From Aequorivita echinoideorum (GTDB lineage Bacteria > Bacteroidota > Bacteroidia > Flavobacteriales > Flavobacteriaceae): a DNA stretch of 64,000 bases. The stretch's first letter is position 1, and each line of letters opens with the position of its first letter. Location of the stretch: NCBI RefSeq assembly GCF_018476645.1, contig NZ_JAHCTB010000001.1, forward strand, positions 62,001 through 126,000, in the 5' to 3' direction. Under the pieces are notes generated by a model. That model saw only the letters and a program-made list of their open reading frames with translations. It was not told where the DNA came from and ran no database searches. The position numbers were made by a program, and so were the translations under genes. Shown piece by piece: positions 1-8,473 of the stretch.

Positions 1-295
1 CCCCATCCACAGATAGATACACCTGCGCGTCCCGAATCATTGGGTTTTCCACCAAACGCTGCTCCATCTCTTTCAAAACTAAAGTTTCTTTACCTACGCT
101 CGTAACGTTGGCTTCATTTTGTATCAACAATTTATTAACTGAATTGTGGGTTATAAACGGGCTGTTATCATCCATAAATTCTATCTCCACTTTTGCTATT
201 TTACGGCTCTCATTCCGTTTTTTGCTGAAGCTGAATAGAAAAATCATCAGCCCAATAAGAACCATAAATTTCAATATTTGCAAACTACGCTTCAT
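1..295 (-). CDS. ftsQ: Cell division protein FtsQ/DivIB, N-terminal part (cut by window edge)
   Basis: The start ATG at 295 lies inside the end of murC (11-bp overlap), and the frame stays open to the window edge, giving about 98 residues. The protein starts MKRSLQILKFMVLIGLMIF, a short basic stretch followed by one membrane span, then a periplasmic segment ending in residues typical of the POTRA region of FtsQ. FtsQ is the bitopic divisome protein that links FtsL/FtsB to the cytoplasmic ring. The identification rests mainly on position (directly after murC at the end of a dcw cluster) and on this topology; the diagnostic beta domain is outside the window. Confidence 0.8.
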   Translation of the reverse strand, partial: MKRSLQILKFMVLIGLMIFLFSFSKKRNESRKIAKVEIEFMDDNSPFITHNSVNKLLIQNEANVTSVGKETLVLKEMEQRLVENPMIRDAQVYLSVDG

Positions 296-1640
296 CTTTA
301 ACTATTTTGGTTATTTTACTTACCTCCGCGCCTATGTCCCCTGCCCCAACGAGCAATTTTATCCTGCATTTTGATTGAAGCAAAATTTCTGGCAAGGCCG
401 ACTTGAACACCAATTTTTTATTTTCTGAAGAAACCATATTTAAAAGCCATTCAGAAGTAATGCCCTGCATAGGCTCCTCACGCGCGGGGTAAATATCCAG
501 AAGTACTACCTCGTCAAATTGTGATAGACTTTTCGCAAAACCTTCTGCAAAATCGCGGGTTCTACTGAAAAGGTGCGGCTGGAAGACAATCTGTTTGTGA
601 TCCTTTGGGTACATTTCATCAACCGCTTGAAAAAGCGCGTCAATTTCAGTGGGATGGTGGGCGTAATCATCAATCAAAACCAGCTTTTCGGTTTTAATTT
701 TATATGAAAAACGACGCTTGACGCCTGTAAAACTTGCCAATGCATTGGGCAGGCAATCGGTTGGGGAGCCTGCTAAAATTGCCATGCCCAAAGCCATGAT
801 GGCATTACATAAATTGTGGTGGCCCGGAAGCCTGAAGGTTAGGTCATGTAGGGTTATTGTAGGAGTCTTCAAGTTGAAAACATAATTTCCATTTTCTATG
901 CGCACATTTTGCGCTTCGTAATCTGCGGTTGTTGCCACCGCTACAGTCATGCCGTCCAGTGGCAAATTATTTTTAATCAATACATTACTTTCCTCTGTAA
1001 CTAAATCCGCAAAGGCACGAAATGCATTTTCCAATTCGCCCGCTGTGCCGTAAATATCCAAGTGGTCTGCATCCATCGAGGTAACGCAAGCGATATCTGG
1101 CTTCAACCTTAAAAATGAGCGATCAAATTCATCAGCTTCAACCACGGTTATTTTATTACCGCGGTAAATAAAATTGGAATTATAATTTTCGGCAATCCCG
1201 CCCAAAAATGCCGTTACGGGCATGTTGCATTCCGCCAATAAATGTCCCAAAATCGCCGAAGTAGTTGTTTTCCCGTGCGTTCCGGCAACTGCCAGGCATA
1301 ATGTGTTTTTGGCTACTTCGCCCAAAAGCTCCGCTCTTTTTATTACTGAAAATCCATTATCAAAAAAATAGTTCAAGATGTTGCTTTGCTTTGGAATGGC
1401 TGGGGTAAAGACTATTTGTGTTTCTTCCGAAGCTTTTATCATTTCAGGAATTTCAGAAATAGCATCAATAAAATTCACTGGAATTCCTTCGGCCTTCAAT
1501 TCATCCGTTAAGTCAGACGGGGTTTTATCGTAACCAAAAACATTTCTACCCTGCATCTTGAAATAACGTGCAAGCGCGCTCATCCCGATGCCGCCAATCC
1601 CGACGAAGTAGAAATTCTGTATTTTTTTTAGGTTATTCAA
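285..1640 (-). CDS. murC: UDP-N-acetylmuramate--L-alanine ligase MurC
   Basis: Cytoplasmic ligase that adds L-Ala to UDP-MurNAc, the first amino-acid step of peptidoglycan precursor synthesis. At 451 residues it has the usual length. The Rossmann start VGIGGIGMSALARYF (about residue 13) and the ATP-binding loop GTHGKTTT (about residue 118) are characteristic of MurC; the middle domain carries VVEADEFDRSF and the C-terminal domain DDYAHHPTEI. It sits between murG and ftsQ in the dcw operon. The 51-bp gap to murG is filled by a 7-bp repeat and a GC-rich palindrome. Confidence 0.97.
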   Translation of the reverse strand: MNNLKKIQNFYFVGIGGIGMSALARYFKMQGRNVFGYDKTPSDLTDELKAEGIPVNFIDAISEIPEMIKASEETQIVFTPAIPKQSNILNYFFDNGFSVIKRAELLGEVAKNTLCLAVAGTHGKTTTSAILGHLLAECNMPVTAFLGGIAENYNSNFIYRGNKITVVEADEFDRSFLRLKPDIACVTSMDADHLDIYGTAGELENAFRAFADLVTEESNVLIKNNLPLDGMTVAVATTADYEAQNVRIENGNYVFNLKTPTITLHDLTFRLPGHHNLCNAIMALGMAILAGSPTDCLPNALASFTGVKRRFSYKIKTEKLVLIDDYAHHPTEIDALFQAVDEMYPKDHKQIVFQPHLFSRTRDFAEGFAKSLSQFDEVVLLDIYPAREEPMQGITSEWLLNMVSSENKKLVFKSALPEILLQSKCRIKLLVGAGDIGAEVSKITKIVKDEA

Positions 1641-1650
1641 TGTTTAAAAT

Positions 1651-1678
1651 TCAAGTTTCAGGTTTCAGGTTTTTAGTT
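1651..1678. repeat. Heptamer tract between murG and murC
   Basis: Four 7-bp units read TCAAGTT, TCAGGTT, TCAGGTT, TTTAGTT. The tract occupies nearly all of the short murG-murC gap and abuts a GC-rich palindrome. It is one of many 7-bp-period tracts in the window, each with its own unit sequence. Confidence 0.8.
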
Positions 1679-1700
1679 CCCCCTTTGGGGGTTAGGGGGC
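1679..1700. repeat. Solo GC-rich palindrome at the 3' end of murG
   Basis: CCCCC-TTT-GGGGG followed by TTAGGGGGC. The stop codon and the last two residues (Ala-Pro) of MurG are read from it. The same motif, with TTC in the loop, bounds the DUF559 insert inside metH2 near 52357 and 52849. Confidence 0.8.
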
Positions 1701-2783
1701 TATCATTTTCTCAATTTCATCCACAATTTCCTTTGTGGCATTTGGTTTTGCAAGTTTTTTTATATTGCTTGAAAGTGATTTCTGTTTTTCTTCGGAAGAA
1801 ACCAACGCTGAAAATTCACCTTCAAACACTTCATCCAAATCCCTTTCACGTATCAATACAGCTGCGTTTTTTTCAGATACTGCTTTGGCGTTTTTTGTTT
1901 GGTGATCTTCCGCCACATTGGGAGATGGGATAAAAATCACAGGTTTTCCCACCAAACAAAGCTCCGAAACCGAAAGCGCACCCGCCCTCGAAATAATGAA
2001 ATCTGCTGCGGCATAAGCCAAATCCATCCTATTTAAAAAAGCGTGGATCTGTACATTTTCAGACGATTTGTTCTTGTAGATTTCTTCGTAAAATTTTCCG
2101 CACTGCCAGATTACTTGTAAGTTCTGTGCTTCGAAAAAGGGCAGCGATTTTTCGATCAATTGGTTAATCCTTTTCGCTCCGAGACTTCCGCCCAAAACCA
2201 ATAGAGTTTTTTTATTTCTTTTTAAATTAAAAAATGGGATGGCCTCTTCTCTTTTTGAAGAAATATCCAGCAAATCCTGCCGTACGGGATTTCCCGTAAA
2301 TTTTATTTTATGTGAAGGGAAAAAATTCTCCATTCCTTCATAGGCCACGCAAATACTATCCACTTTATTGCTCAGCCATTTATTGGTAATTCCCGCATGG
2401 CTATTCTGCTCTTGAATCAAACAAGGAATTTTTTTCATCGATGCCATTTTCAGCAACGGTGCGCTGGCATAACCGCCGGTTCCTATTGCCGCATCTGGCC
2501 TGAAATCTTTCAATATTTTTTGTGATTTGTAAAGACTTGAAACCAATTTCAAAGGAAAAGCCAAATTCTGGAGCGATAAACTTCGCTGCAACCCAGAAAT
2601 CCAAAGTCCCATTATTTTATAACCAGCCTGCGGTACTTTTTCCATTTCCATTCTATCATTTGCGCCCACAAATAAAAATTCAGCATTTGGGAAACGAATT
2701 TTCAGTTCATTTGCAATGGCAACCGCCGGGTAAATGTGACCGCCGGTTCCACCTCCGCTTATGATGAATTTTTTTGGCTTCAT
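1692..2783 (-). CDS. murG: UDP-GlcNAc transferase MurG (lipid II synthesis)
   Basis: Peripheral inner-membrane glycosyltransferase (GT28 family) that adds GlcNAc to lipid I to form lipid II. The N-terminal loop [36 protein letters not shown] and the C-terminal donor-binding run [16 protein letters not shown] are all present; 363 residues is normal. Its ATG overlaps the ftsW stop by 4 bp, so translation is probably coupled. Its final two residues and stop codon lie in a GC-rich palindrome, so the C-terminus has been replaced or extended by repeat DNA. Confidence 0.97.
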   Translation of the reverse strand: MKPKKFIISGGGTGGHIYPAVAIANELKIRFPNAEFLFVGANDRMEMEKVPQAGYKIMGLWISGLQRSLSLQNLAFPLKLVSSLYKSQKILKDFRPDAAIGTGGYASAPLLKMASMKKIPCLIQEQNSHAGITNKWLSNKVDSICVAYEGMENFFPSHKIKFTGNPVRQDLLDISSKREEAIPFFNLKRNKKTLLVLGGSLGAKRINQLIEKSLPFFEAQNLQVIWQCGKFYEEIYKNKSSENVQIHAFLNRMDLAYAAADFIISRAGALSVSELCLVGKPVIFIPSPNVAEDHQTKNAKAVSEKNAAVLIRERDLDEVFEGEFSALVSSEEKQKSLSSNIKKLAKPNATKEIVDEIEKMIAP

Positions 2784-3970
2784 ATCGCTTCACTTAAAAT
2801 ATCCAGCGGATTTTCTTCCGATTCCTCTTTTACCACTACTTCACGTTTTGCGCTTACGCTCAAAACCATTCCTAGCGCTAGGCAAGTCATCCAGATTGAA
2901 GTTCCACCGCTACTGATAAGCGGCAAGTTTTGTCCCGTTACGGGGAATAATTCAACCGCAACTGCCATATTGATCATCGCCCGAAAAACGATGGGCAGGC
3001 CGACTCCAATTACCAGTAATTTTCCAAAAATTGATGTTGACTTATGTGCTACAACCACTATTCTGAATAATAAAAACAGATATAAAAGCATCAAAAACAT
3101 ACCGCCTAAAAGGCCAAATTCTTCCACAATTATGGCGTAAATAAAATCAGATGATGATTGTGGCAAAAAGTTTTTCTGAACACTTTTTCCTGGCCCCACA
3201 CCTGCCAAACCACCGGAGGCGATTGCTATTTTTGCTTTTTCAATTTGGTAATCCGCTTCGGTGTCTTTATCATTCGCAAAATTTTCAACACGGCTCATCC
3301 ACGTATCCACACGGTTTGGAAAAACTCCCGGGAATGCTTTTGCTGAAAGGACAAAAAGTATTAGAAATAAAAGTCCTGCACCTAAAATAATTCCCAAATA
3401 CCGCGATGGATATCCGCCCACAAATACAAGCATGACAACCATACAGAAAAATATGGCAGTAGTTGAAAAGTTTGCAGGTAAAATTAAAGCCAATATGAAA
3501 AAAACCGGTACCCACAGCGGTAAGATGGTTTCCTTGAAAGTAACTGTTTTATCCTTTATACGCGATAGGTAGCGCGCTACATAAGTCATTAAAACTACCC
3601 CTGCCAAAGTTGAAGTTTGAAATGTAACACCTACAAAAGGTACGCGAATCCAACGGCTTGCATTGGCGCCGTCAATTGTGGTTCCTTCCGCCATTGTAAT
3701 AACAAGCAGAATAACAATCACGGGCATCGCAATAATGGAAAGCCCCCGAAAGTAATGGTATGGTATTTTATGCACACCATACAAAATACCAAAGCCCAAT
3801 ACCAAATGTGCAAAATGTTTCAATAAATAAGGCAATGTGCTTCCATCTCCATACAAATATGCAAGATTGCTGCTCGAGCTATAAACAGGCATAAAGGAAA
3901 AGAGCGCCAAAAGCCCTACAATCCCCCAGATTGCCTTATCACCTTGTATGTATTGAATAATATTTCGCAC
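2780..3970 (-). CDS. ftsW: Lipid II polymerase FtsW (SEDS family)
   Basis: Integral membrane peptidoglycan glycosyltransferase of the divisome, working with the class B penicillin-binding protein encoded upstream in the same cluster. The 396-residue product has about ten hydrophobic spans and the SEDS signatures: a WMSRVENF-type loop, [19 protein letters not shown], and near the end [13 protein letters not shown] (glycine-serine-rich loop before the last helix). A 36-bp gap made of 7-bp repeats separates it from murD upstream; it overlaps murG by 4 bp downstream. Confidence 0.96.
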   Translation of the reverse strand: MRNIIQYIQGDKAIWGIVGLLALFSFMPVYSSSSNLAYLYGDGSTLPYLLKHFAHLVLGFGILYGVHKIPYHYFRGLSIIAMPVIVILLVITMAEGTTIDGANASRWIRVPFVGVTFQTSTLAGVVLMTYVARYLSRIKDKTVTFKETILPLWVPVFFILALILPANFSTTAIFFCMVVMLVFVGGYPSRYLGIILGAGLLFLILFVLSAKAFPGVFPNRVDTWMSRVENFANDKDTEADYQIEKAKIAIASGGLAGVGPGKSVQKNFLPQSSSDFIYAIIVEEFGLLGGMFLMLLYLFLLFRIVVVAHKSTSIFGKLLVIGVGLPIVFRAMINMAVAVELFPVTGQNLPLISSGGTSIWMTCLALGMVLSVSAKREVVVKEESEENPLDILSEAI

Positions 3971-4005
3971 TATTGTTTATTGCTTATTGTTAATTGTTAA
4001 TTGCA
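3971..4005. repeat. Heptamer tract between murD and ftsW
   Basis: Five 7-bp units: TATTGTT, TATTGCT, TATTGTT, AATTGTT, AATTGCA. It makes up the entire murD-ftsW gap, starting directly next to the ftsW start codon. Confidence 0.8.
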
Positions 4006-4006
4006 A

Positions 4007-5371
4007 TTATAAGTTCCTTACAGCTTCCTTAAACTGTCTTCCGCGATCCTCGTAGTTTTCAAATAGATCAAAACTTGCGCAAGCCGGGGAAAGAAGCACG
4101 GTGTTATTTCTTTCAGCCAATCTGTACGCAACTTTAATTGCGGCTTGCATAGAATCTGTTTCAACAATTGTATCCACCACATTTCCAAAGGCGTTTATAA
4201 TTTTTTGGTTATCTATTCCCAAACAAATTATTGCCTTTACCTTTTCATTTACCAGTGGCAAAAGTTCGCTGTAATCATTGCCCTTATCCACACCTCCCAC
4301 AATCCAAACCGTTGGATTTTCCATACTGTCTAGCGCAAAAAAGGTAGCATTCACGTTGGTTGCCTTACTATCATTTATGTACATCACATTATTGATTTTT
4401 AAAACTTTTTCAAGTCGGTGTTCAACGCCTTGAAAACCTTCTAGACTTTCACGGATGGTTTGCTTTCTGATTTTCAATAATGTAGCAACCGTTGATGCGG
4501 CCATTGCGTTCTTTACATTGTGTTCCCCCTGTATTCCTATTGTTGCGATTGGCATGTTGAATTCTGTATTATTTATTTTTATTACTATTTGGTTATCTTT
4601 TTTAAATGCGCCTTGTTTCAATTCTTTTTTTACTGAAAAAGGGAGCAATTGCGCTTTGATGGTATTTTTTGAAAGCCATTTTTCAATTTCCACATCGTCT
4701 GCATCATAAATGAAATAATCCGCCTCGGTTTGATTCATTGTAATCCTGAATTTTGAGGCGATATAATTCTCATATTTATAATCATATCTATCCAAATGAT
4801 CCGGACTCAAATTGGTTAAAACCGCGATATGTGGTGCAAAGTCTTCAATTCCGTCGAGCTGGAAACTGCTTAGTTCCAAGACAAAGTTTTCATATTTTTC
4901 TTCTGATACCTGTTCTGCAAAACTCTTCCCGATGTTTCCGCCCAAAGCCACATTTAATCCGCCATTTTTCAGCAATTCAAATGTGAGACTTGCGGTCGTG
5001 GTCTTTCCGTTACTTCCGGTTATTCCCACAATGGTTGCTTCCGTATATTTTGAAGCAAATTCAATTTCAGAAATTACCTTTATGCCAACTTCCCGAAGCT
5101 TTTTTACAATGGGTGCTTTATCAGGTATTCCCGGACTTTTCATCACCACATCCGCTGAAAATATTTTTTCTTCGGAATGGCCTTCATCCTCCCACGCTAT
5201 TTCATTATTTATAAGAACTTGCTTGTACTTTTCCTTTATTTTTCCATAGTCTGAAACGAAAACTTGAAATCCCTTTTTCTTCGCCAAAATTGCCGTTCCC
5301 ACTCCGCTCTCACCACCGCCGAGAATTACGATTTTAGATTTACGACTTACGATTTTAGATTGATTGTTCAT
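4007..5371 (-). CDS. murD: UDP-MurNAc-L-Ala--D-Glu ligase MurD with a repeat-encoded N-terminus
   Basis: Cytoplasmic ligase adding D-glutamate to UDP-MurNAc-L-Ala. Domains: Rossmann start VILGGGESGVGTAILAKKKG, ATP loop GITGSNGKTTTASL (about residue 115), LSPDHLDRY and C-terminal INDSKATN. Family members usually begin just before the Rossmann strand; here about 13 extra residues (MNNQSKIVSRKSK) precede it and are read from a 7-bp repeat tract. The ATG overlaps the stop of the upstream four-helix-bundle gene by 4 bp (ATGA), so translation is coupled to that inserted gene. An internal start closer to VILGGG cannot be excluded, but no ATG/GTG is positioned there. Confidence 0.95.
   Translation of the reverse strand: MNNQSKIVSRKSKIVILGGGESGVGTAILAKKKGFQVFVSDYGKIKEKYKQVLINNEIAWEDEGHSEEKIFSADVVMKSPGIPDKAPIVKKLREVGIKVISEIEFASKYTEATIVGITGSNGKTTTASLTFELLKNGGLNVALGGNIGKSFAEQVSEEKYENFVLELSSFQLDGIEDFAPHIAVLTNLSPDHLDRYDYKYENYIASKFRITMNQTEADYFIYDADDVEIEKWLSKNTIKAQLLPFSVKKELKQGAFKKDNQIVIKINNTEFNMPIATIGIQGEHNVKNAMAASTVATLLKIRKQTIRESLEGFQGVEHRLEKVLKINNVMYINDSKATNVNATFFALDSMENPTVWIVGGVDKGNDYSELLPLVNEKVKAIICLGIDNQKIINAFGNVVDTIVETDSMQAAIKVAYRLAERNNTVLLSPACASFDLFENYEDRGRQFKEAVRNL
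5328..5362. repeat. Heptamer tract translated as the MurD N-terminus
   Basis: Five 7-bp units: ACGATTT, TAGATTT, ACGACTT, ACGATTT, TAGATTG. Read on the minus strand it encodes residues 4 to about 14 of MurD, visible as the internal echo SKIVSRKSKIV. Confidence 0.85.
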
Positions 5372-5727
5372 TTTGAGTTTATTCTTTTACGAACCGTATT
5401 TATTGAAGCTACTGTTATTGAAAGCAATTCATTAGCTTCACCGTGTAATCTATTTATTTCTGAATGGTGCGTTTCTGAAATCTCTTTTAATATTTCTAAG
5501 AAATAGATACTTTCATCCGCTTCCTCTTCTACAATTTTCAATTTATTTATAAAATCTCTATCAGATTTTCCACGGCAAGCCGCTCTGTAATTTGCTCCAA
5601 TTGAACTCGAACACCTAATCAATTGATTGCAGTAAGCATTATATTGCCTTGAAATGGGAAATTGCATACATAAATTGCCACAATCAACCGCAAACCTGAA
5701 CATCCTTCTTTTAATTTCTTCTTTCAC
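5368..5727 (-). CDS. Four-helix-bundle protein (23S rRNA intervening-sequence family) inserted in the dcw operon
   Basis: A 119-residue helical protein with the hallmark pattern of the IVS/four-helix-bundle family (TIGR02436-like): N-terminal RMFRFAVDCGNLCMQFP, central IRCSSSIGANYRAACRGKS and C-terminal EILKEISETHHSEI. Relatives are found in 23S rRNA intervening sequences, as stand-alone genes in Bacteroidota, and share their fold with Avd proteins of diversity-generating retroelements; their function is unknown. It is not a normal dcw gene. It lies between mraY and murD, overlaps the murD start by 4 bp, and has 7-bp repeat tracts on both sides, which suggests insertion. A paralogue lies at 54075-54428. 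Confidence 0.88.
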   Translation of the reverse strand: MKEEIKRRMFRFAVDCGNLCMQFPISRQYNAYCNQLIRCSSSIGANYRAACRGKSDRDFINKLKIVEEEADESIYFLEILKEISETHHSEINRLHGEANELLSITVASINTVRKRINSK

Positions 5728-5762
5728 AAATCGTATATCTAAAATCTTACATCGTAAATTTT
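5728..5762. repeat. Heptamer tract between mraY and the four-helix-bundle gene
   Basis: Units AAATCGT, ATATCTA, AAATCTT, ACATCGT, AAATTTT, with 7-bp spacing. On the opposite side of the four-helix-bundle gene a related tract (ACGATTT, TAGATTT) occurs; the two are recognisably similar when one is reverse-complemented. Confidence 0.8.
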
Positions 5763-5764
5763 AG

Positions 5765-7006
5765 TTATCTTATCTTTAGCGTAACAATCGTAATTACCGC
5801 CAAAAAAATTCCCACAATCCAAAACCGGGTTACAATTTTGCTTTCGTGAAAACCCCGTATTTGATAGTGGTGATGAAGCGGCGACATTCTGAAAATTCTT
5901 CGGCCCTCGCCAAATTTCTTCTTTGTGTACTTAAACCAACTTACCTGTAAAACAACCGATAGATTTTCCATTAAAAAAATGCCGCAGAGAATAGGAATTA
6001 ATAATTCCTTTCTAACAGCAATTGCTATTACGGCAATAATCCCACCAATGGTCAAACTGCCCGTATCGCCCATAAAAACCTGTGCGGGATAGGTGTTGTA
6101 CCACAAAAAACCAATGAGCGCCCCCACAAAAGCGGTAATGAAAATGGTCATTTCGCCTGTGTTGGGGATGTACATTATATTTAGGTAATCAGAAAAAATA
6201 ACGTTGCCGGAAACCCAGGCAAACAATGCCAGTGTAAGCCCAATAATTGCTGAAGTACCAGCGGCCAGCCCATCAATCCCATCCGTGAGATTGGCGCCGT
6301 TTGAGACAGCCGTAATTATGAAAATTACGATTGGGATAAAAATGAGCCATACATAACTTTTGTAATTTTCTCCAGCCCAGCTTATTAGATTTGAATAATT
6401 AAATTCGTTCTCCTTCACAAACGGAATGGTGGTAAGCATCGCTTTATCCTTTACATAAAACGTGCTTTTTGAATCCTTTTCAACAATTTCAGTGAGGGAT
6501 GCCTTGTTTTCGGTTTCTGGAATACTCCGCTGAACCACAATATCTGGGTGAAAATACATGGTTGCACCAACAAAAAGGCCTAATCCTACTTGCCCAATTA
6601 CTTTGAATTTACCCGGAAGACCTTGTTTATCGTTTTTAAATTTTTTGATGTAATCATCAATAAAACCGATGGTTCCCATCCAAAGTGTAGTCACAATAAG
6701 AAGAATTACATAAATATTTTCAAGTTTTGCGAAGAGCAGTACTGGAATTAGCGTGGCAAGAATTATAATAATTCCGCCCATAGTTGGCGTGCCGGCCTTT
6801 TCATTTTGGCCCTGCAAACCCAGATCGCGAATGGACTCGCCTACTTGCTTTTTCCGAAGGTAATTGATGATTTTTTTTCCGTAAACCGAAGCAATAAAAA
6901 GTGATAAAATTACAGCCAACGAAGCGCGGAACGTAATAAATTCAAACAACCCCGCTCCAGGCATATCGTACGTTTTTTCCAAATAGTCGAATAGATAATA
7001 CAGCAT
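5765..7006 (-). CDS. mraY: Phospho-MurNAc-pentapeptide translocase MraY
   Basis: Polytopic membrane enzyme that transfers phospho-MurNAc-pentapeptide to undecaprenyl phosphate, making lipid I. Signatures: [11 protein letters not shown] near the second span, [33 protein letters not shown] and [16 protein letters not shown]. At 413 residues it is longer than the E. coli enzyme (about 360) because of a hydrophilic insert of roughly 60 residues after [11 protein letters not shown], a common feature of Bacteroidota MraY as far as I recall. It follows murE with a 3-bp gap. Confidence 0.97.
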   Translation of the reverse strand: MLYYLFDYLEKTYDMPGAGLFEFITFRASLAVILSLFIASVYGKKIINYLRKKQVGESIRDLGLQGQNEKAGTPTMGGIIIILATLIPVLLFAKLENIYVILLIVTTLWMGTIGFIDDYIKKFKNDKQGLPGKFKVIGQVGLGLFVGATMYFHPDIVVQRSIPETENKASLTEIVEKDSKSTFYVKDKAMLTTIPFVKENEFNYSNLISWAGENYKSYVWLIFIPIVIFIITAVSNGANLTDGIDGLAAGTSAIIGLTLALFAWVSGNVIFSDYLNIMYIPNTGEMTIFITAFVGALIGFLWYNTYPAQVFMGDTGSLTIGGIIAVIAIAVRKELLIPILCGIFLMENLSVVLQVSWFKYTKKKFGEGRRIFRMSPLHHHYQIRGFHESKIVTRFWIVGIFLAVITIVTLKIR

Positions 7007-7009
7007 TTT

Positions 7010-8473
7010 CTATTTGTTTAGGGTTGTTAAGATTTGGGTTACAATTTTAAAATCATCAAAATCGAAGCGCTCCCCATTTATTTCCTGATAGGTTTCGTGG
7101 CCCTTTCCGGCTATCAAAATGATGTCATTTTCATTTGCCATCTGGCAAGCGGCTTTAATCGCTTCCTTGCGGTTTGTAATGGATATGGTTTTTTTATAAT
7201 GCTCGGCTGGCACACCTGCCTCCATTTGTTCAATAATTTTTTCAGCATTTTCCGTGCGTGGGTTATCGCTTGTAAAAACTACTTTGGTGCTCAAACTTGC
7301 GGCAATATTTCCCATTACGGGTCGCTTTTGCGCATCACGATCGCCGCCGCAGCCTATGACCGTAATTACTTCTTCATTGCCGGTACGAATACCATTGATG
7401 GTTTCCAAAACATTTTTTAAAGCATCGGGCGTATGCGCATAATCCACAATGGCGGTTATTTTCTTTTCTGAAATTAAATATTGAAATCTTCCCCCCACAC
7501 TTTCCAATGTGCTCATTATCTGAAGGATTTCCAATTCCTTTAACCCTAATAGTTCTGCCGTTCCAAAAATTGCCAAAAGATTGTATGCATTAAAACCACC
7601 AATCAATTTCACCCACAATTCCTGATTATTTATTTTCAAAAGCTGTCCACTGAATTGGCTTTCCAAAACTTGTGCTCTGTAATCAGCATAAGTCTTTAGG
7701 GCGTAAGTATGCTTTTTTGCTTTTGTATTCTGAAGCATTACCACCCCATTTTTATCGTCCACATTTACCAATGCGAAAGCAGTTTTAGGCAATTCATCAA
7801 AAAAGGATTTTTTCACATCCCTGTATTCCGCGAAATCTTTATGGTAATCCAAATGGTCATGTGAGAGATTAGTGAAAACCCCGCCGCAAAATTGTAGTGC
7901 TTCAGTACGCTTTTGATGGATTCCGTGGGAGCTTACTTCCATAAAGCAATATTCCACGCCCGCATCAACCATTTCCCTTAAATATTTATTTATAGTTAAG
8001 GAATCTGGTGTGGTATGGGTGGCTTTAAATTGGGTATCTCCCACCATTATTTTTACGGTTGAAAGCAACCCGGCTTCCATTCCCGCTTTTTTGAAAAGTT
8101 GATATAAAAGTGAGGAAACAGTGGTCTTGCCATTGGTCCCCGTGATTCCGACAAGTTTCAGTTCTTCGGAAGGATTTCCATAGAAATTTGCCGCCATAAT
8201 AGCAAGCGCTTTGTGGGAATCGACCACTTGAACGTAAGTAATTCCGTTGACGATATTTTCCGGCAAGACTTCGCAAATAATTGCCAAGGCACCTTGATCG
8301 GCAGCTTTTTTTATAAATTCATGCCCATCTGAAATTGTACCCTTTATTGCGATAAAAACATCATTTAAAGAAACTTTCCGGGAATCAAATTCCAGATTGT
8401 TTATAGCCACCGAAGTATTGCCAACAACTTTTTCGATGGTTACCTTATACAATATATCCTTTAAAAATATCAC
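7010..8473 (-). CDS. murE: UDP-MurNAc-L-Ala-D-Glu--diaminopimelate ligase MurE
   Basis: Cytoplasmic ligase adding the third stem-peptide residue. The 487-residue product has GITGTNGKTTVSSLLY (ATP loop, about residue 110), YCFMEVSSHGI, VDYAHTPDAL and the substrate-selecting motif DNPR (in TSDNPRTE), which in characterised MurE enzymes goes with meso-diaminopimelate rather than lysine. The start codon is GTG, overlapping the TGA of ftsI (GTGA), which implies translational coupling. The next in-frame ATG would lose conserved N-terminal sequence. Confidence 0.97.
   Translation of the reverse strand: MIFLKDILYKVTIEKVVGNTSVAINNLEFDSRKVSLNDVFIAIKGTISDGHEFIKKAADQGALAIICEVLPENIVNGITYVQVVDSHKALAIMAANFYGNPSEELKLVGITGTNGKTTVSSLLYQLFKKAGMEAGLLSTVKIMVGDTQFKATHTTPDSLTINKYLREMVDAGVEYCFMEVSSHGIHQKRTEALQFCGGVFTNLSHDHLDYHKDFAEYRDVKKSFFDELPKTAFALVNVDDKNGVVMLQNTKAKKHTYALKTYADYRAQVLESQFSGQLLKINNQELWVKLIGGFNAYNLLAIFGTAELLGLKELEILQIMSTLESVGGRFQYLISEKKITAIVDYAHTPDALKNVLETINGIRTGNEEVITVIGCGGDRDAQKRPVMGNIAASLSTKVVFTSDNPRTENAEKIIEQMEAGVPAEHYKKTISITNRKEAIKAACQMANENDIILIAGKGHETYQEINGERFDFDDFKIVTQILTTLNK

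Noticed and set aside
108-374. Plus-strand ORF of 88 codons at the left edge
   Set aside because: It is the antisense of ftsQ and murC, which have strong family matches; no start signal or family features.
2401-2604. Alternative minus-strand frame in murG
   Set aside because: Overlaps conserved murG codons in another frame and has no independent signal.
5765-7006. MraY as truncated or fused because of its greater length
   Set aside because: The additional hydrophilic segment is in the known variable loop and all catalytic motifs are present; length is normal for the phylum as I recall.
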